Below, piece after piece: positions 1 through 8,533 of a DNA stretch of 64,000 bases. The notes under the pieces were generated by a model. The model searched no databases and was not told the DNA's origin. It saw nothing but the letters and a program-made list of their open reading frames with translations. This DNA comes from Saccharothrix sp. NRRL B-16314. GTDB taxonomy: Bacteria > Actinomycetota > Actinomycetes > Mycobacteriales > Pseudonocardiaceae. The stretch covers positions 62,001 to 126,000 of the forward strand of contig NZ_JNXC01000040.1 of NCBI RefSeq assembly GCF_000716595.1, read 5' to 3'. How positions within the stretch are numbered: position 1 is the stretch's first letter; each line of letters opens with the position of its first letter. The position numbers and the translations under genes are program-made.

Positions 1-973
1 GCCGTGAGCCCGCGATCTCCACGGTGCCCCGGGCGGCCGTGCGCAACCCGACGACGGTTTCCGCGATCTCGATGCGACCGCTGCTCGCCGCGCCGGCGAG
101 ACCGACGATCTCACCGGCTCGGATGCGGAACGACACGTCTTCGTACGCGCCGGGCAGGGACGCGCCGTCGACCTTGAGCACGTCCGCGGCGTCGGTCGAC
201 GGTCCTCGGCGTGCGGCACCGGCCCCCGCGGCGGCCTCGCCGGTCATGGCCGCGACCAGCTCGGCCCGCGGCAGTTCGTCGACCGTGGCGGTCAGGATGT
301 GCCTGGCGTCGCGGAACACGGTCACCGTGTCGCAGATCTCGTAGACCTCTTGCAAGTGGTGGCTGATGAACAGGAACGTGACGCCCTGCTGCTGGAGGTC
401 GTTGATCCGGGCGAACAGCCGGTTGATGGCGGCGGCGTCCAGTTGGGCGGTGGGCTCGTCCAGGACGATGAAGCGCGCCCCGAACGACAGCGCCCTGGCG
501 ATCTCCACGAACTGCCGCCGCTCGACGTCCAGCTCCTTCGCCAGGGTGCGCACGTCCACGTCGACCGACCAGGTGTCCAGCAGTTCCCGCGCCCTGTCGC
601 GCACGGTCTTCCAGCTGATCAGCCCGCCGCGTCCGCGGTCGTGCCGGTTGAGGAAGAGGTTCTCGGCGACGGTCAGCTCGGGGATGATCGTGGACTTCTG
701 GTAGACGCACGCCACCCGCTGCCGCCAGGCGTCCCGGTCGGCCGGCCGGGGCGCGGGCTCGCCGCCGAACCGCACCGCACCCTCGTCCGGCGGCTGGAGT
801 CCGGTGAGGACGGACACCAGGGTCGACTTGCCCGCCCCGTTGCGCCCGACGAGGGCGTGGGTCTGTCCGGCCTCGATCCTGATCGACGCCTCGTGCAGGG
901 CCACGGTCGACCCGAACCGCTTCGTGATCCCCGTCGCCTCGGCGACGGGCGCAGTCGCTGCCATCTCGCGCAT
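1..973 (-). CDS. Sugar ABC transporter ATP-binding protein (RbsA type), 3' end outside window
   Basis: Energises import of a monosaccharide. The translation shows a Walker A motif (GRNGAGKST) about 40 residues in, a Q-loop (VYQKS), a signature region (LDVERRQFVEIARAL), Walker B (FIVLDEPT) and the switch histidine (FISHH). The start of a second nucleotide-binding half follows, as in double-domain RbsA/MglA proteins of the CUT2 family. The gene runs off the left edge, so the C-terminal half and any permease are not seen. ATG at 973 is used; ATG at 964 is also possible. It lies 11 nt after the solute-binding protein gene and is third in an operon with L-fuconate dehydratase, so L-fucose or a related 6-deoxysugar is the inferred substrate. 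Confidence 0.9.
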   Translation of the reverse strand, partial: MREMAATAPVAEATGITKRFGSTVALHEASIRIEAGQTHALVGRNGAGKSTLVSVLTGLQPPDEGAVRFGGEPAPRPADRDAWRQRVACVYQKSTIIPELTVAENLFLNRHDRGRGGLISWKTVRDRARELLDTWSVDVDVRTLAKELDVERRQFVEIARALSFGARFIVLDEPTAQLDAAAINRLFARINDLQQQGVTFLFISHHLQEVYEICDTVTVFRDARHILTATVDELPRAELVAAMTGEAAAGAGAARRGPSTDAADVLKVDGASLPGAYEDVSFRIRAGEIVGLAGAASSGRIEIAETVVGLRTAARGTVEIAGSR

Positions 974-984
974 CGCCCTTCCGA

Positions 985-2043
985 TCAGCCGAGCTTGTTG
1001 CCCCACAGGGACTGGTCGTCGCTCTTCAGACTGGGAACGCCGTCGTAGGTGCCGCCGTCGGAGGTGACCAGGGGAGCGGAGAGCTGGTCCTCCAGCAGAC
1101 CGTCGCGGACCTGGATGATCGTGCTGTCGTGGTCGGTCTTGCCGGGCGCGAACGTCTTGCCGTCGATCGCGGCCTTGAGGTAGTGCAGGGCGTACTTGGC
1201 GTAGAGGTCGGCCGGTTGGGACACGGTGGCGTCGATCCGGCCTTCGGCGATGCTCGTGAGCTCTTCGGGGATGCCGTCGTTGGAGACCACGAACACGTGC
1301 TTGGGATCTTCCGGCCCCACCAGCAGGCCCTTCTGCTTGAGCACCTGGAGCGTGCCGGCGAGCGCGAAGCTGGACTGCATGTAGACGCCCTTGATGTCGG
1401 GGTGGGCGGTGAGGTCGGTCTGGAGCTTCTGCGCGGCGACCGCGCCGTCCCAGTTCGTGGCCTCCCCGAAGACCGTGATGTCGGGGTAGTTGGCCTTCAT
1501 GCAGTCGTTGAACGCCTCGGTCCGGTCGCGCCCGTTGATCGAGGCGAGATCGCCTTGCAGCATCACGACCTTGCCCTTGCCGCCGAGCTTCGCGCCGAGG
1601 AACCGGCACGACTTCTCGCCGTAGGCGCGGTTGTCGGCGCGGACCACCATGTACACGTTGCCGGTGTCGGGTCGGGTGTCCACCGTGACGACCGGGATCT
1701 TCTTCGCCTCCAGCTGTTCCAGCGTGGGCGCGATGGCCGCGGTGTCCTGCGGCGCCATCGCGACGCCCTTGACGCCCTGGCTGATGAAGGTCTGGGCGTT
1801 GGCGGTGAGCTTGGCGACGTCGTTCTGGGAGTTGGTGGTCTTCAGTTCGAGCCCCAGTTCGTCCGCGAACTCGGGGCTGTACTTGATGTAGGAGTTCCAG
1901 AAGTCGGTGTCGGACCGCGGGTAGTCGACGCCGACGACCGGGCCGCCCGAGCCGGACTGCCCGGAGCCCGGTGCGCCGCAGGCGCTCAGCGCGGCGACGA
2001 GGGCGGTGACGGCGGCGATGCGGACGCGGAAGCTGGTCGGCAC
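985..2043 (-). CDS. Sugar ABC transporter substrate-binding lipoprotein (RbsB-like)
   Basis: A 352-residue periplasmic-type sugar-binding protein (Peripla_BP_4 fold). The N-terminus is a short positive stretch, a hydrophobic segment and a lipobox ending ALSAC, so the mature protein should be lipid-anchored at Cys. Motifs typical of ribose-type binders are visible (VDYPRSDTDFW, GVAMAPQDTAA, IPVVTVDTRP, GVYMQSS, VVSNDG). GTG at 2043 was chosen because AGGAG lies about 8 nt upstream and the signal peptide starts there; a longer reading to 2247 would only translate an intergenic tandem repeat. It sits between L-fuconate dehydratase and the ATPase, so it probably delivers L-fucose. The sugar specificity is inferred from context only. 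Confidence 0.9.
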   Translation of the reverse strand: MPTSFRVRIAAVTALVAALSACGAPGSGQSGSGGPVVGVDYPRSDTDFWNSYIKYSPEFADELGLELKTTNSQNDVAKLTANAQTFISQGVKGVAMAPQDTAAIAPTLEQLEAKKIPVVTVDTRPDTGNVYMVVRADNRAYGEKSCRFLGAKLGGKGKVVMLQGDLASINGRDRTEAFNDCMKANYPDITVFGEATNWDGAVAAQKLQTDLTAHPDIKGVYMQSSFALAGTLQVLKQKGLLVGPEDPKHVFVVSNDGIPEELTSIAEGRIDATVSQPADLYAKYALHYLKAAIDGKTFAPGKTDHDSTIIQVRDGLLEDQLSAPLVTSDGGTYDGVPSLKSDDQSLWGNKLG

Positions 2044-2083
2044 GGCGGTTCTCCTAGCGCGCGGTGTGGTTCGGGAAGCCGGA

Positions 2084-2233
2084 GCTGACGGTCGGGGGTG
2101 GGTACGGGTGCCGGCGATCGTCGTGTGGTCGGACTGGTGCAGCGCGCACCTCGCCCGCGCTGACGGCCGGAGGTGGGGACGGGTGCCGGCGATCGCCGTG
2201 TGGCGGAACCGGTGCAGCGCGCATCTCGCGGGC
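2084..2233. repeat. Tandem repeat, two 75-bp units
   Basis: Two adjacent 75-bp copies (2084-2158 and 2159-2233) match at about 64 of 75 positions. They fill most of the 246-bp gap between the L-fuconate dehydratase and the binding-protein gene. No gene or clear terminator is seen there. Because 75 is a multiple of three, both units stay open in one minus-strand frame, which produces a misleading N-terminal extension of the binding protein. Confidence 0.8.
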
Positions 2234-2289
2234 GCTTGGCGTGGCAAGAGTGCGAAGCGCTGTGTCGGGCGATGCGCCCGCGAGCTCGC

Positions 2290-3597
2290 TCATGCGGTGG
2301 CCTGCCGGTTCCAGACGGGCCCGTCGGGGAAGCGGTGGGCGGCGATGGACGCGGGGTGCAGTTCGGCGCTGATGCCGGGTGCGGTCGGGGCGAGGTAGTG
2401 GCCGCGGCGGATTCGCACCGGGTCGGTGAAGTGCTCGTGCAGGTGGTCGACGTACTCGATGACGCGGTCCTCGGTCGTGCCGCTGACGGCCACGTAGTCG
2501 AACATCGCCAGGTGCTGGACCATCTCGCACAGCCCCACCCCGCCCGCGTGCGGGCAGACGGGTACGCCGAACTTGGCGGCCAGCAGCACGATGGCGACGT
2601 TCTCGGTGACGCCCGCGGTGCGACTGGCGTCGAGTTGCAGGACATCGAGGGCACCTGCCTGCAAGAACTGCTTGAACATCACCTGGTTGTGGGTGTGCTC
2701 GCCGGTGGCGACCTTCACCGGCGCCAGCGCCTCTCGGATGGCGGCGTGGCCGAGGATGTCGTCGGGTGAGGTGGGCTCCTCGATCCAGTACGGGTCGTAC
2801 GGCAGGAGCGCGGCCATCCAGTCGATCGCCTGCCGCACGCCCCACGCCTGGTTGGCGTCCACGGCGATCCTGATGTCCGGTCCGACCGCCTCGCGGGCCA
2901 GCCGCAGCCGGCGCCGGTCGTCGGCGTGGTCGGCGCCGACCTTCAGCTTGATCTGGGTGAACCCGTCGGCGACGGCTTCCTTCGACAGGCGCACGAGCTT
3001 CTCGTCGTCGTAGCCGAGCCAGCCGGGTGTCGTGGTGTAGGCGGGGTAGCCGTGCCGAAGGAGGTGGGCGGCGCGTTCGGCGCGGCCGGGTTCGGCGCGG
3101 CGGAGGATGTCGAGTGCTTCGTCGCGGGTGAGCGCGTCTTCGAGGTAGCGGAAGTCGACGAGGTCGACCAGTTGCTCGGGGGACAGCTCGGAGAGCAGCT
3201 GCCACACCGGCTTGCCCGCACGCCGCCCGTACAGGTCCCAGACGGCGTTGACGATCGCGGCGGCGGCCATGTGGATGGCCCCCTTCTCCGGGCCGAGCCA
3301 GCGCAGCTGGCTGTCGCCGGTCAGCCGCCGGGAGAACGCGCCGAGGTCGCCGAGGACCTGGTCCACGGGCAGGCCGACGACCAGCGGAGCCAACGCCCGC
3401 ACCGCGGCGACCTCGATGTCGTTGCCCCGCCCCACGGTGAACGCGAGGCCGTGGCCCGCCGCGCCGTTGCTCGTGCGGATGGTCACGTAGGCGGCCGAGT
3501 AGTCGGGTTCGGGGTTCAGCGCGTCGGAGCCGTCCAGCTCCCGCGAGGTCGGGAACCGCACGTCGACCGCGTCGACGGCGGTGATCAGCTCAGTCAT
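2290..3597 (-). CDS. fucD: L-fuconate dehydratase (enolase superfamily)
   Basis: Converts L-fuconate to 2-keto-3-deoxy-L-fuconate, the fourth step of the non-phosphorylated L-fucose pathway. The 435-residue length fits characterised FucD proteins (about 440). An N-terminal lid domain is followed by a barrel with the KxK base motif (TQIKLKVG, about residue 220), metal-ligand motifs ([22 protein letters not shown]) and the Asp-His dyad ([16 protein letters not shown]). ATG at 3597 begins [18 protein letters not shown], the usual family start. It is the first gene of the minus-strand transporter operon, and a GGGATG-type operator (3616-3633) overlaps its promoter region. Confidence 0.92.
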   Translation of the reverse strand: MTELITAVDAVDVRFPTSRELDGSDALNPEPDYSAAYVTIRTSNGAAGHGLAFTVGRGNDIEVAAVRALAPLVVGLPVDQVLGDLGAFSRRLTGDSQLRWLGPEKGAIHMAAAAIVNAVWDLYGRRAGKPVWQLLSELSPEQLVDLVDFRYLEDALTRDEALDILRRAEPGRAERAAHLLRHGYPAYTTTPGWLGYDDEKLVRLSKEAVADGFTQIKLKVGADHADDRRRLRLAREAVGPDIRIAVDANQAWGVRQAIDWMAALLPYDPYWIEEPTSPDDILGHAAIREALAPVKVATGEHTHNQVMFKQFLQAGALDVLQLDASRTAGVTENVAIVLLAAKFGVPVCPHAGGVGLCEMVQHLAMFDYVAVSGTTEDRVIEYVDHLHEHFTDPVRIRRGHYLAPTAPGISAELHPASIAAHRFPDGPVWNRQATA

Positions 3598-3615
3598 CGT
3601 GCCGAGGACTTGGAC

Positions 3616-3633
3616 ATGGGATGGATTTATAGG
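3616..3633. promoter_or_regulatory. Variant GntR-type operator in the fucD promoter
   Basis: The stretch ATGGGATGGATTTATAGG shares the ATGGGATG core with the sites at 3760 and 61652. It lies just upstream of the fucD start; read on the minus strand it includes an AT-rich TATAAAT stretch that could be the -10. A near copy (15 of 18 bases) is at 61507-61524. Each variant site sits 144-145 bp from a full site, at 3760 and 61652 respectively. Confidence 0.5.
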
Positions 3634-3732
3634 ACCTCGGCGGCCCGATGTCCAGATCGGGGGGCCAATCGGGGCAACGTCGGACCGCATTCAAGCTGGT
3701 GCTGCTGGGTTTGACGCTGATCTTCCGCTTCG

Positions 3733-3779
3733 TTGACACATCCCATCTCTTTCGCGGAGATGGGATGTATTGCTAGCCT
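3733..3779 (+). promoter_or_regulatory. gntR promoter with perfect 12-bp inverted-repeat operator
   Basis: A perfect inverted repeat has arms at 3738-3749 and 3757-3768 (right arm GAGATGGGATGT) with a 7-bp spacer. It is followed by TATTGC and a TAGCCT hexamer (3774-3779) that fits an actinobacterial -10. A TTGACA overlaps the left arm at 3733. The 20 bases 3760-3779 recur exactly at 61652-61671 and with two changes at 34488-34507 on the minus strand. The position just upstream of a FadR-type GntR gene suggests autoregulation. Confidence 0.7.
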
Positions 3780-3818
3780 GCCCCGGCGCGCACGCCACGT
3801 TCCGGGGAGAACCACCGC

Positions 3819-4556
3819 ATGTCACTGACCGACAAGGCGATCGACCGCATCAGGGACCTGATCCAGTCGGGCGAGCTGCCACCCGGGTCCAAGCTCCCCC
3901 CGGAACAGCAGCTGGCGGCCGAGCTGGGCCTGTCGCGGAACCTGATGCGGGAGGCGGTCAAAGCGCTCGTCGTCGCGCGGGTGCTGGAGATCCGGCGGGG
4001 CGACGGCACCTACGTGACCAGCCTGGAGCCGGAGGTGCTGCTCGGGAGCATCGCGTCCGCGGTGGAACTGCTCAGGGGCGACACCCTGCTGGAACTCACC
4101 GAGGTCCGCCGGCTGCTCGAACCGGTCGCCACCGGGCTCGCCGCCACCCGCATCTCCGCGGCGGGACTCGCCGAGGTCGAACGCCACCTGCACGCGATGC
4201 GCCTGGCCCGCGACGACGTGGAACTGCTCAACAAGCACGACGCGGCGTTCCACCGGGCGGTCGTGGCCGCCACCGGCAACGCCACGCTGACGACCCTGCT
4301 CGAAGGCATCTCCGGTCCCACGGTGCGAGCCAGGGTCTGGCGCGGACTGGTCGACGACAACGCGGCGAGCCGCACCCTGGCCGAGCACGAGGCGATCTAC
4401 CTCGCCCTGGTCGACCGGGACGCCGCCCTCGCCCAGGCCGCCGCCCTCGTGCACATCACCACCACCGAGCGCTGGCTCCGCGAGCACGTGGACCGGGACG
4501 GCGACACCGGTACCGCCGCCGCCAACGGCCGGCCGCTCACGGCGTACCCGCGGTGA
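3819..4556 (+). CDS. GntR family transcriptional regulator (FadR/FCD subfamily)
   Basis: A 245-residue regulator. Residues 1-70 form the GntR winged helix-turn-helix (AIDRIRDLIQSGELPPGSKLP, LAAELGLSRNLMREAVKAL, RRGDGTYV). Residues 95-225 are an all-helical FCD ligand domain with the expected pattern of Asp and His residues (RRLLEPVATGLA, HDAAFHRAVVAATGN, EHEAIYLALVDRD). FCD domains usually bind small organic acids through a metal, so a fucose-pathway acid such as L-fuconate or lactate is a reasonable inferred effector. It is the first gene of a plus-strand series with the aldo/keto reductase and larBCE, and diverges from fucD. It is the prime candidate for binding the GGGATGTATTGCTA sites. 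Confidence 0.9.
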   Translation: MSLTDKAIDRIRDLIQSGELPPGSKLPPEQQLAAELGLSRNLMREAVKALVVARVLEIRRGDGTYVTSLEPEVLLGSIASAVELLRGDTLLELTEVRRLLEPVATGLAATRISAAGLAEVERHLHAMRLARDDVELLNKHDAAFHRAVVAATGNATLTTLLEGISGPTVRARVWRGLVDDNAASRTLAEHEAIYLALVDRDAALAQAAALVHITTTERWLREHVDRDGDTGTAAANGRPLTAYPR

Positions 4557-4635
4557 GGGGTAGCCCGATGGGACTGCTGGGCGTGAGCCCCGGCATCGAC
4601 GGGTCCGGTCCGCAGCGCCACGTCCTCGGGCGCGC

Positions 4636-5616
4636 GTGATGGCGTACTCGCCGCGGCAGTGGTTCGCGGAACGGGTGCCGCTTGGCCGCTCCGGCGTCGC
4701 CGTGACCCGTCTCGGCTTGGGCACCGCGCCGCTGGCCGGGTTGTTCTCGGCGGTGGCCGAGGACCAGGCGGTGGCCACGCTGAAGGCGGCGTGGGCGGCG
4801 GGCATCCGCTACTTCGACACCGCACCCCACTACGGCGCGGGCCTGGCCGAACGGCGCCTCGGTTCGTTCCTGGCCACCCGGCCTCGTGCGGAGTCCGCGG
4901 TCTCGACCAAGGTCGGCCGGCTGCTGGTGCCGGGAGTGGCGCCGGTGGGTGGCGAGGGCTTCTACGACGAGCAGGGCGTGGTCCGGGTGCGCGACTACAG
5001 CGCCCACGGGGTCTACCGGTCGCTCTCCGAGAGCCTGGAGCGGTCCGGTCTGGACTCCTTCGAGATCGCGCTGATCCACGACCCGGACCAGCACTGGCAG
5101 GAGGCGGTCACGGGGGCGTACCCGGCGCTGGAGCGGCTGCGCGCCGAGGGCGCCGTGCGGGCGATCGGTGCGGGGATGAACCAGACGGCGATGCTCGCCC
5201 GGTTCGTCGCCGAGACCGACGTCGACTGCGTCCTCGTGGCCGGTCGGTACTCCCTGCTGGACCGCGGCGCGGCCGACGACCTGCTGCCGTTGTGCGAGAA
5301 GCGGCAGGTGGGCGTCATCGTCGGTGGTGTCTTCAACAGCGGCATCCTCGCGAACCCGGTGCCCGGCGCGACCTACGACTACCGCGCCGCCCCGGACGAC
5401 GTGTGGCGGCGCGTCCGGGCGTTGGCCGCGCGGTGCGCCGAGCACGACGTCCCGCTGGCCGCCGCGGCGTTGCAGTTCCCGCTGCGACACCCGGCGGTGA
5501 CCAGCGTCGTCGTCGGCGCCCGGAGCGCGCGGGAGGTCACGGAGAACATCGCGCACGCCGCCACCGCGATCCCGGAGGCGCTGTGGGCGGAACTCGACGT
5601 GCCGGCGGCGACGTGA
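4636..5616 (+). CDS. Aldo/keto reductase, probable L-fucose dehydrogenase
   Basis: A 326-residue aldo/keto reductase of the D-threo-aldose/L-fucose 1-dehydrogenase group, expected to oxidise L-fucose to L-fucono-1,5-lactone with NAD(P). The barrel shows the catalytic set: Asp and Tyr in FDTAPHYGAG, Lys in STKVGR and His in ALIHDPD. The C-terminal nucleotide-binding loop is VVVGARSAREV. GTG at 4636 and ATG at 4639 are adjacent; the upstream SD is weak. It lies 79 bp after gntR and 61 bp before larB, in the same direction. The activity is inferred from family similarity and from fucD and lactonase in the same window; other 6-deoxyhexoses or D-arabinose are possible substrates. Confidence 0.8.
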   Translation: MMAYSPRQWFAERVPLGRSGVAVTRLGLGTAPLAGLFSAVAEDQAVATLKAAWAAGIRYFDTAPHYGAGLAERRLGSFLATRPRAESAVSTKVGRLLVPGVAPVGGEGFYDEQGVVRVRDYSAHGVYRSLSESLERSGLDSFEIALIHDPDQHWQEAVTGAYPALERLRAEGAVRAIGAGMNQTAMLARFVAETDVDCVLVAGRYSLLDRGAADDLLPLCEKRQVGVIVGGVFNSGILANPVPGATYDYRAAPDDVWRRVRALAARCAEHDVPLAAAALQFPLRHPAVTSVVVGARSAREVTENIAHAATAIPEALWAELDVPAAT

Positions 5617-5677
5617 TCTCGCGCGAACTCCGCACGCTTGCGCCTGCCCTTGTCGTTGTCGTGCAAGGAGGATGAAC

Positions 5678-6361
5678 GTGCCCGGACCGGACGTGGTCGA
5701 CCTCGGGTTCGCCAAGGTCGACGTCGATCGCGAGGCCCGTCAAGGGCTGCCCGAGGTGGTCTACGGCAGCGGGAAGACACCCGCCCAGGTCGTCGCGATC
5801 GTGCGGACGTTGTTGCGGCACAACGACGGTCCGGTGCTGGTTACCCGTGTCGACGGCGAGGCGGCGGCGTCCGTGCTGGAGTCCGTGCCGGACGGCTCGT
5901 ACGACAGTGAAGCCCGTCTGCTCGTGTGGCGTCCGGCCGCGCCCGCCGGGTTCGGCGTGGTCGTGGCCGCGGCGGGCACGGCCGACCTGCCGGTGGCGCG
6001 CGAGGCCGCCGCCGTGGCCACTGCGGTGGGACTCGGCGTCACCACCGTCACCGACATCGGTGTGGCCGGCCTGCACCGGCTGCTCGCCGAGCGGGACCGG
6101 TTGCGGGCCGCGGACACGGTCATCGTCGTCGCGGGCATGGAAGGGGCGCTGGCGAGCGCGATCGGTGGTCTGGTCGCGTGCCCGGTGGTCGCCGTGCCCA
6201 CCTCGACCGGCTACGGCGCCGGGCTGGAGGGCATCACCGCGCTGCTGGCGATGCACGCGTCCTGCGCGGCCGGGATCACCGTGGTGAACATCGACTCGGG
6301 GTTCGGGGCCGCGATGGCCGCGTTCCGACTCGCCCGCGTGGTGGGGCGGAGGACGACGTGA
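5678..6361 (+). CDS. larB: LarB, pyridinium-3,5-biscarboxylic acid mononucleotide synthase
   Basis: First enzyme of nickel-pincer nucleotide synthesis: it carboxylates nicotinic acid adenine dinucleotide at pyridine C5 and hydrolyses the phosphoanhydride. The 227-residue protein has the PurE-like fold seen in LarB (GFGVVVAAAGTADLPVAREAA; VTDIGVAGLHR; VVAGMEGALASAIGGL; PTSTGYGAGLEG). GTG at 5678 is preferred over ATG at 5672, because AGGAGG (5666-5671) is directly against the ATG but 6 nt from the GTG. Its stop overlaps the larC start by 4 nt (GTGA), indicating translational coupling. It belongs to an apparent gntR-AKR-larBCE operon; larA itself is about 25 kb away. Confidence 0.92.
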   Translation: MPGPDVVDLGFAKVDVDREARQGLPEVVYGSGKTPAQVVAIVRTLLRHNDGPVLVTRVDGEAAASVLESVPDGSYDSEARLLVWRPAAPAGFGVVVAAAGTADLPVAREAAAVATAVGLGVTTVTDIGVAGLHRLLAERDRLRAADTVIVVAGMEGALASAIGGLVACPVVAVPTSTGYGAGLEGITALLAMHASCAAGITVVNIDSGFGAAMAAFRLARVVGRRTT

Positions 6362-7506
6362 GCCGGGTCTGCGTCATCTCGCCGTTCACCGGGCTGGCCG
6401 GTGACATGCTGCTGGCCGCGCTGGTGGACGCGGGCGCACCGCTGGACGCGATCCGGGCGGCGGTCGCCGACACCGGTCTGACCGGCTGGGACCTCGCCGT
6501 GACCCCGGTGCTCACGCACGGGCTCACCGGCCGCCGGGCCGTCGTGTCGGTGTCCGACGAGGCGACGAGCCGCAAGGCGGGCGAGCTGATCGGCATGGCG
6601 GGCAGGGTGCGTGACCGGGTGGTCGCGGACACCGCGGTCGCCGCGCTGCGCGCGATCGCCGAGGTCGAGGGACTCCTGCACGGCGAGGACCCCGACGAGG
6701 TGCACCTGCACGAACTCGGCGGTCACGACACGCTCGTGGACATCGTCGGCGTGGCCGCCGCGCTGCGCGCCCTGGACGTGCGGACCGTGCACTGCGAGGC
6801 GTTGCCGATCGGCGCCGGGTCGGTCCGCACGGCGCACGGGGTGCTGCCCTGCCCGGCACCGGCGACCTCGGCGCTGCTGCACGGCGCACGCGTCGTGGGC
6901 ACCACCCTGTCCGGCGAGACCGTGACCCCGACCGCCGCGGCGCTGCTGCGCGCGATCGGCGCCGACTACGGCCCGCCGCCGGACATGCGGCTGTCGGCCA
7001 CCGGCTACGGCGTGGGCACCAGGACCCTGCCCGACCGGCCCAACGTGGCGGTGGTCAGGCTCGGCGACCGGGAATCCGCGGACGTGCGCGACCTGGTGGT
7101 CCTGGAGACCAACCTCGACGACGTCACCGGTGAGGTCCTCGGGTACGTCGTCGCCCTCCTGCTCGACTCGGGCGCGTTGGACAGCTGGATCACGCCCGTC
7201 ACGATGAAGAAGGGCAGGCCGGCGCACGTGCTGCACGCGCTGGTGGCACCGGAGGCCGCGGACGGGATCGAGCGACGGATGCTCGTCGAGACCGGCGCCC
7301 TCGGCGTGCGGCGCACGAACGTGCGGCGCACCGCCCTGCCCCGGACGACCGACACCGTGCAGGTCCACGGGATGCCGGTGCGCCGCAAACACGGACCGCA
7401 CCACGGCAAGCCGGAGTACGACGACGCCGTCGCCGTCGCCCGCCAGACGGGCCTCCCGCTGCGCGTCGTGCTCGCCATCGCCGCGGAAAGCCTGGAGGAG
7501 CACTGA
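6358..7506 (+). CDS. larC: LarC, nickel insertion protein for the pincer cofactor
   Basis: A CTP-dependent cyclometallase that inserts nickel into the dithiodicarboxylate pyridinium mononucleotide. The 382-residue single open frame starts with the family signature FTGLAGDMLLAALVDAGAP and has the His-rich segment LHGEDPDEVHLHELGGHDT. Other LarC motifs are PTAAALLRAIGADYGPPP, ETNLDDVTGEVLGY and VTMKKGRPAH. In Lactiplantibacillus plantarum the protein is made from two overlapping frames (larC1/larC2); here they are one uninterrupted gene. GTG at 6358 has GGAGG 6 nt upstream and overlaps the larB stop. The larC stop shares one base with the larE ATG. Confidence 0.93.
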   Translation: MSRVCVISPFTGLAGDMLLAALVDAGAPLDAIRAAVADTGLTGWDLAVTPVLTHGLTGRRAVVSVSDEATSRKAGELIGMAGRVRDRVVADTAVAALRAIAEVEGLLHGEDPDEVHLHELGGHDTLVDIVGVAAALRALDVRTVHCEALPIGAGSVRTAHGVLPCPAPATSALLHGARVVGTTLSGETVTPTAAALLRAIGADYGPPPDMRLSATGYGVGTRTLPDRPNVAVVRLGDRESADVRDLVVLETNLDDVTGEVLGYVVALLLDSGALDSWITPVTMKKGRPAHVLHALVAPEAADGIERRMLVETGALGVRRTNVRRTALPRTTDTVQVHGMPVRRKHGPHHGKPEYDDAVAVARQTGLPLRVVLAIAAESLEEH

Positions 7507-8342
7507 TGGACACCGGCGCAGCCGCCGAACGGCTCGTGGAAAGCCTCCGGGTGATCGGCCCCGTCGCCGTGGCCTTCTCCGGTGGCGCGGACTCCGCACT
7601 GGTGCTCGCCGCCGCCGTGCGCGCCGTCGGTCCCGACGCGGTGCTCGCGGTCACCGCCGACTCGGCGAGCCTGGCGACCGCCGAGTCGACGCACGCGAGC
7701 GCGTTCGCCCGCGCCCTCGGCGTGCGACACGTGGCCCCCGAGACCGCTGAGCTGGACAACCCCGCGTACGCGGCGAATGGCCGGGACCGCTGCTACTTCT
7801 GCAAGTCCACCGTGCTGGACGCCATCATGGCGGTCGCGCGGGACCACGGTCTGGCCGCGGTGGCGACCGGGGTGAACGCCGACGACGCGGTCGACCCGTT
7901 CCGGCCGGGCATCCGCGCCGGTGACGAGATCGGTGTGCGCACGCCGCTGCGCGACCTCGGGATGACCAAGGTCGACGTCCGCGCGGTCAGCCGCCACTGG
8001 AAACTGTCCACTTGGGACAAACCGGCGATGCCGTGCCTGGCGAGCCGGGTGCGCTACGGCGTGACGATCACCCCGGCCCGCTTGGCCAGGGTGGAACGCG
8101 CGGAGGTGGCGGTCCGGGCGTGGCTCGCGGACGCGGGCCTGTCGACCCGGGACCTGCGCGTGCGGGACCTCGGTGACACCGGGCGGGTCGAACTCGACCC
8201 GCACCTGGTCGACCGCCCCGGGATCGCGACCGCGCTGACCGAGGTGGTCCGGGCGGCGGGGTTCGACGGCGTCGAACTGGCCGTGTTCCGGTCGGGCGTG
8301 CTCAACATCGAGGCCGACGCGGCAAAGTTGCGTTTGCGCTAA
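7506..8342 (+). CDS. larE: LarE, pyridinium thiocarboxylate sulfurtransferase
   Basis: A 278-residue PP-loop ATPase that adenylates the carboxylates of the pincer precursor and replaces oxygen with sulfur. The PP-loop AFSGGADSALV is at about residue 20. Three cysteines stand out: a CxxC pair near residues 95-98 (RCYFCKS) and Cys177 in MPCLASRVRYG. The last matches the sacrificial Cys176 of the L. plantarum enzyme. Three-cysteine LarE proteins are reported to bind a [4Fe-4S] cluster that carries the sulfur, so this one may act catalytically; that is inference. It is the last gene of the operon, and the sequence around its stop (GCGCTAACAA) also resembles the downstream regulatory boxes. Confidence 0.92.
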   Translation: MDTGAAAERLVESLRVIGPVAVAFSGGADSALVLAAAVRAVGPDAVLAVTADSASLATAESTHASAFARALGVRHVAPETAELDNPAYAANGRDRCYFCKSTVLDAIMAVARDHGLAAVATGVNADDAVDPFRPGIRAGDEIGVRTPLRDLGMTKVDVRAVSRHWKLSTWDKPAMPCLASRVRYGVTITPARLARVERAEVAVRAWLADAGLSTRDLRVRDLGDTGRVELDPHLVDRPGIATALTEVVRAAGFDGVELAVFRSGVLNIEADAAKLRLR

Positions 8343-8472
8343 CAAGGTTGCTTGACGTGCAATCTTGCGTTCAGTGACCTGAACGGGCGATCGTGGCGAA
8401 GGCGTCTCTGACCATTGCCTATTCAAAGGAACCATCGACGACATTCGACGACAGTCGTTGCGCGGTCGGAGA

Positions 8473-8533
8473 GTGAGCGCTAACAAGATTGGCGCAGTCG
8501 GGCGTTGACCGTGCCCCGGTGGCCGGCTAGATT
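8473..8533 (+). promoter_or_regulatory. Promoter and upstream box of the GH62 gene
   Basis: GTGAGCGCTAACAA (8473-8486) is followed after exactly 18 nt by a -35 TTGACC (8505-8510), a 17-nt spacer and a -10 TAGATT (8528-8533). The same box/-35 arrangement is seen upstream of the GSDH gene at 38201 and the GH6 gene at 58009, and with 17 nt for the GH95 gene. The half-palindromic AGCGCT centre is typical of LacI-family operators. Confidence 0.7.

Noticed and set aside
985..2247. Binding protein starting at 2247
   Set aside because: The N-terminal 68 codons translate the 75-bp tandem repeat; the lipoprotein signal and SD support GTG 2043.
1..8342. L-rhamnose rather than L-fucose pathway
   Set aside because: The dehydratase at 2290 matches L-fuconate dehydratase over its whole length and a GH95 fucosidase gene is present; rhamnose remains possible only for the 47040-51748 operon.
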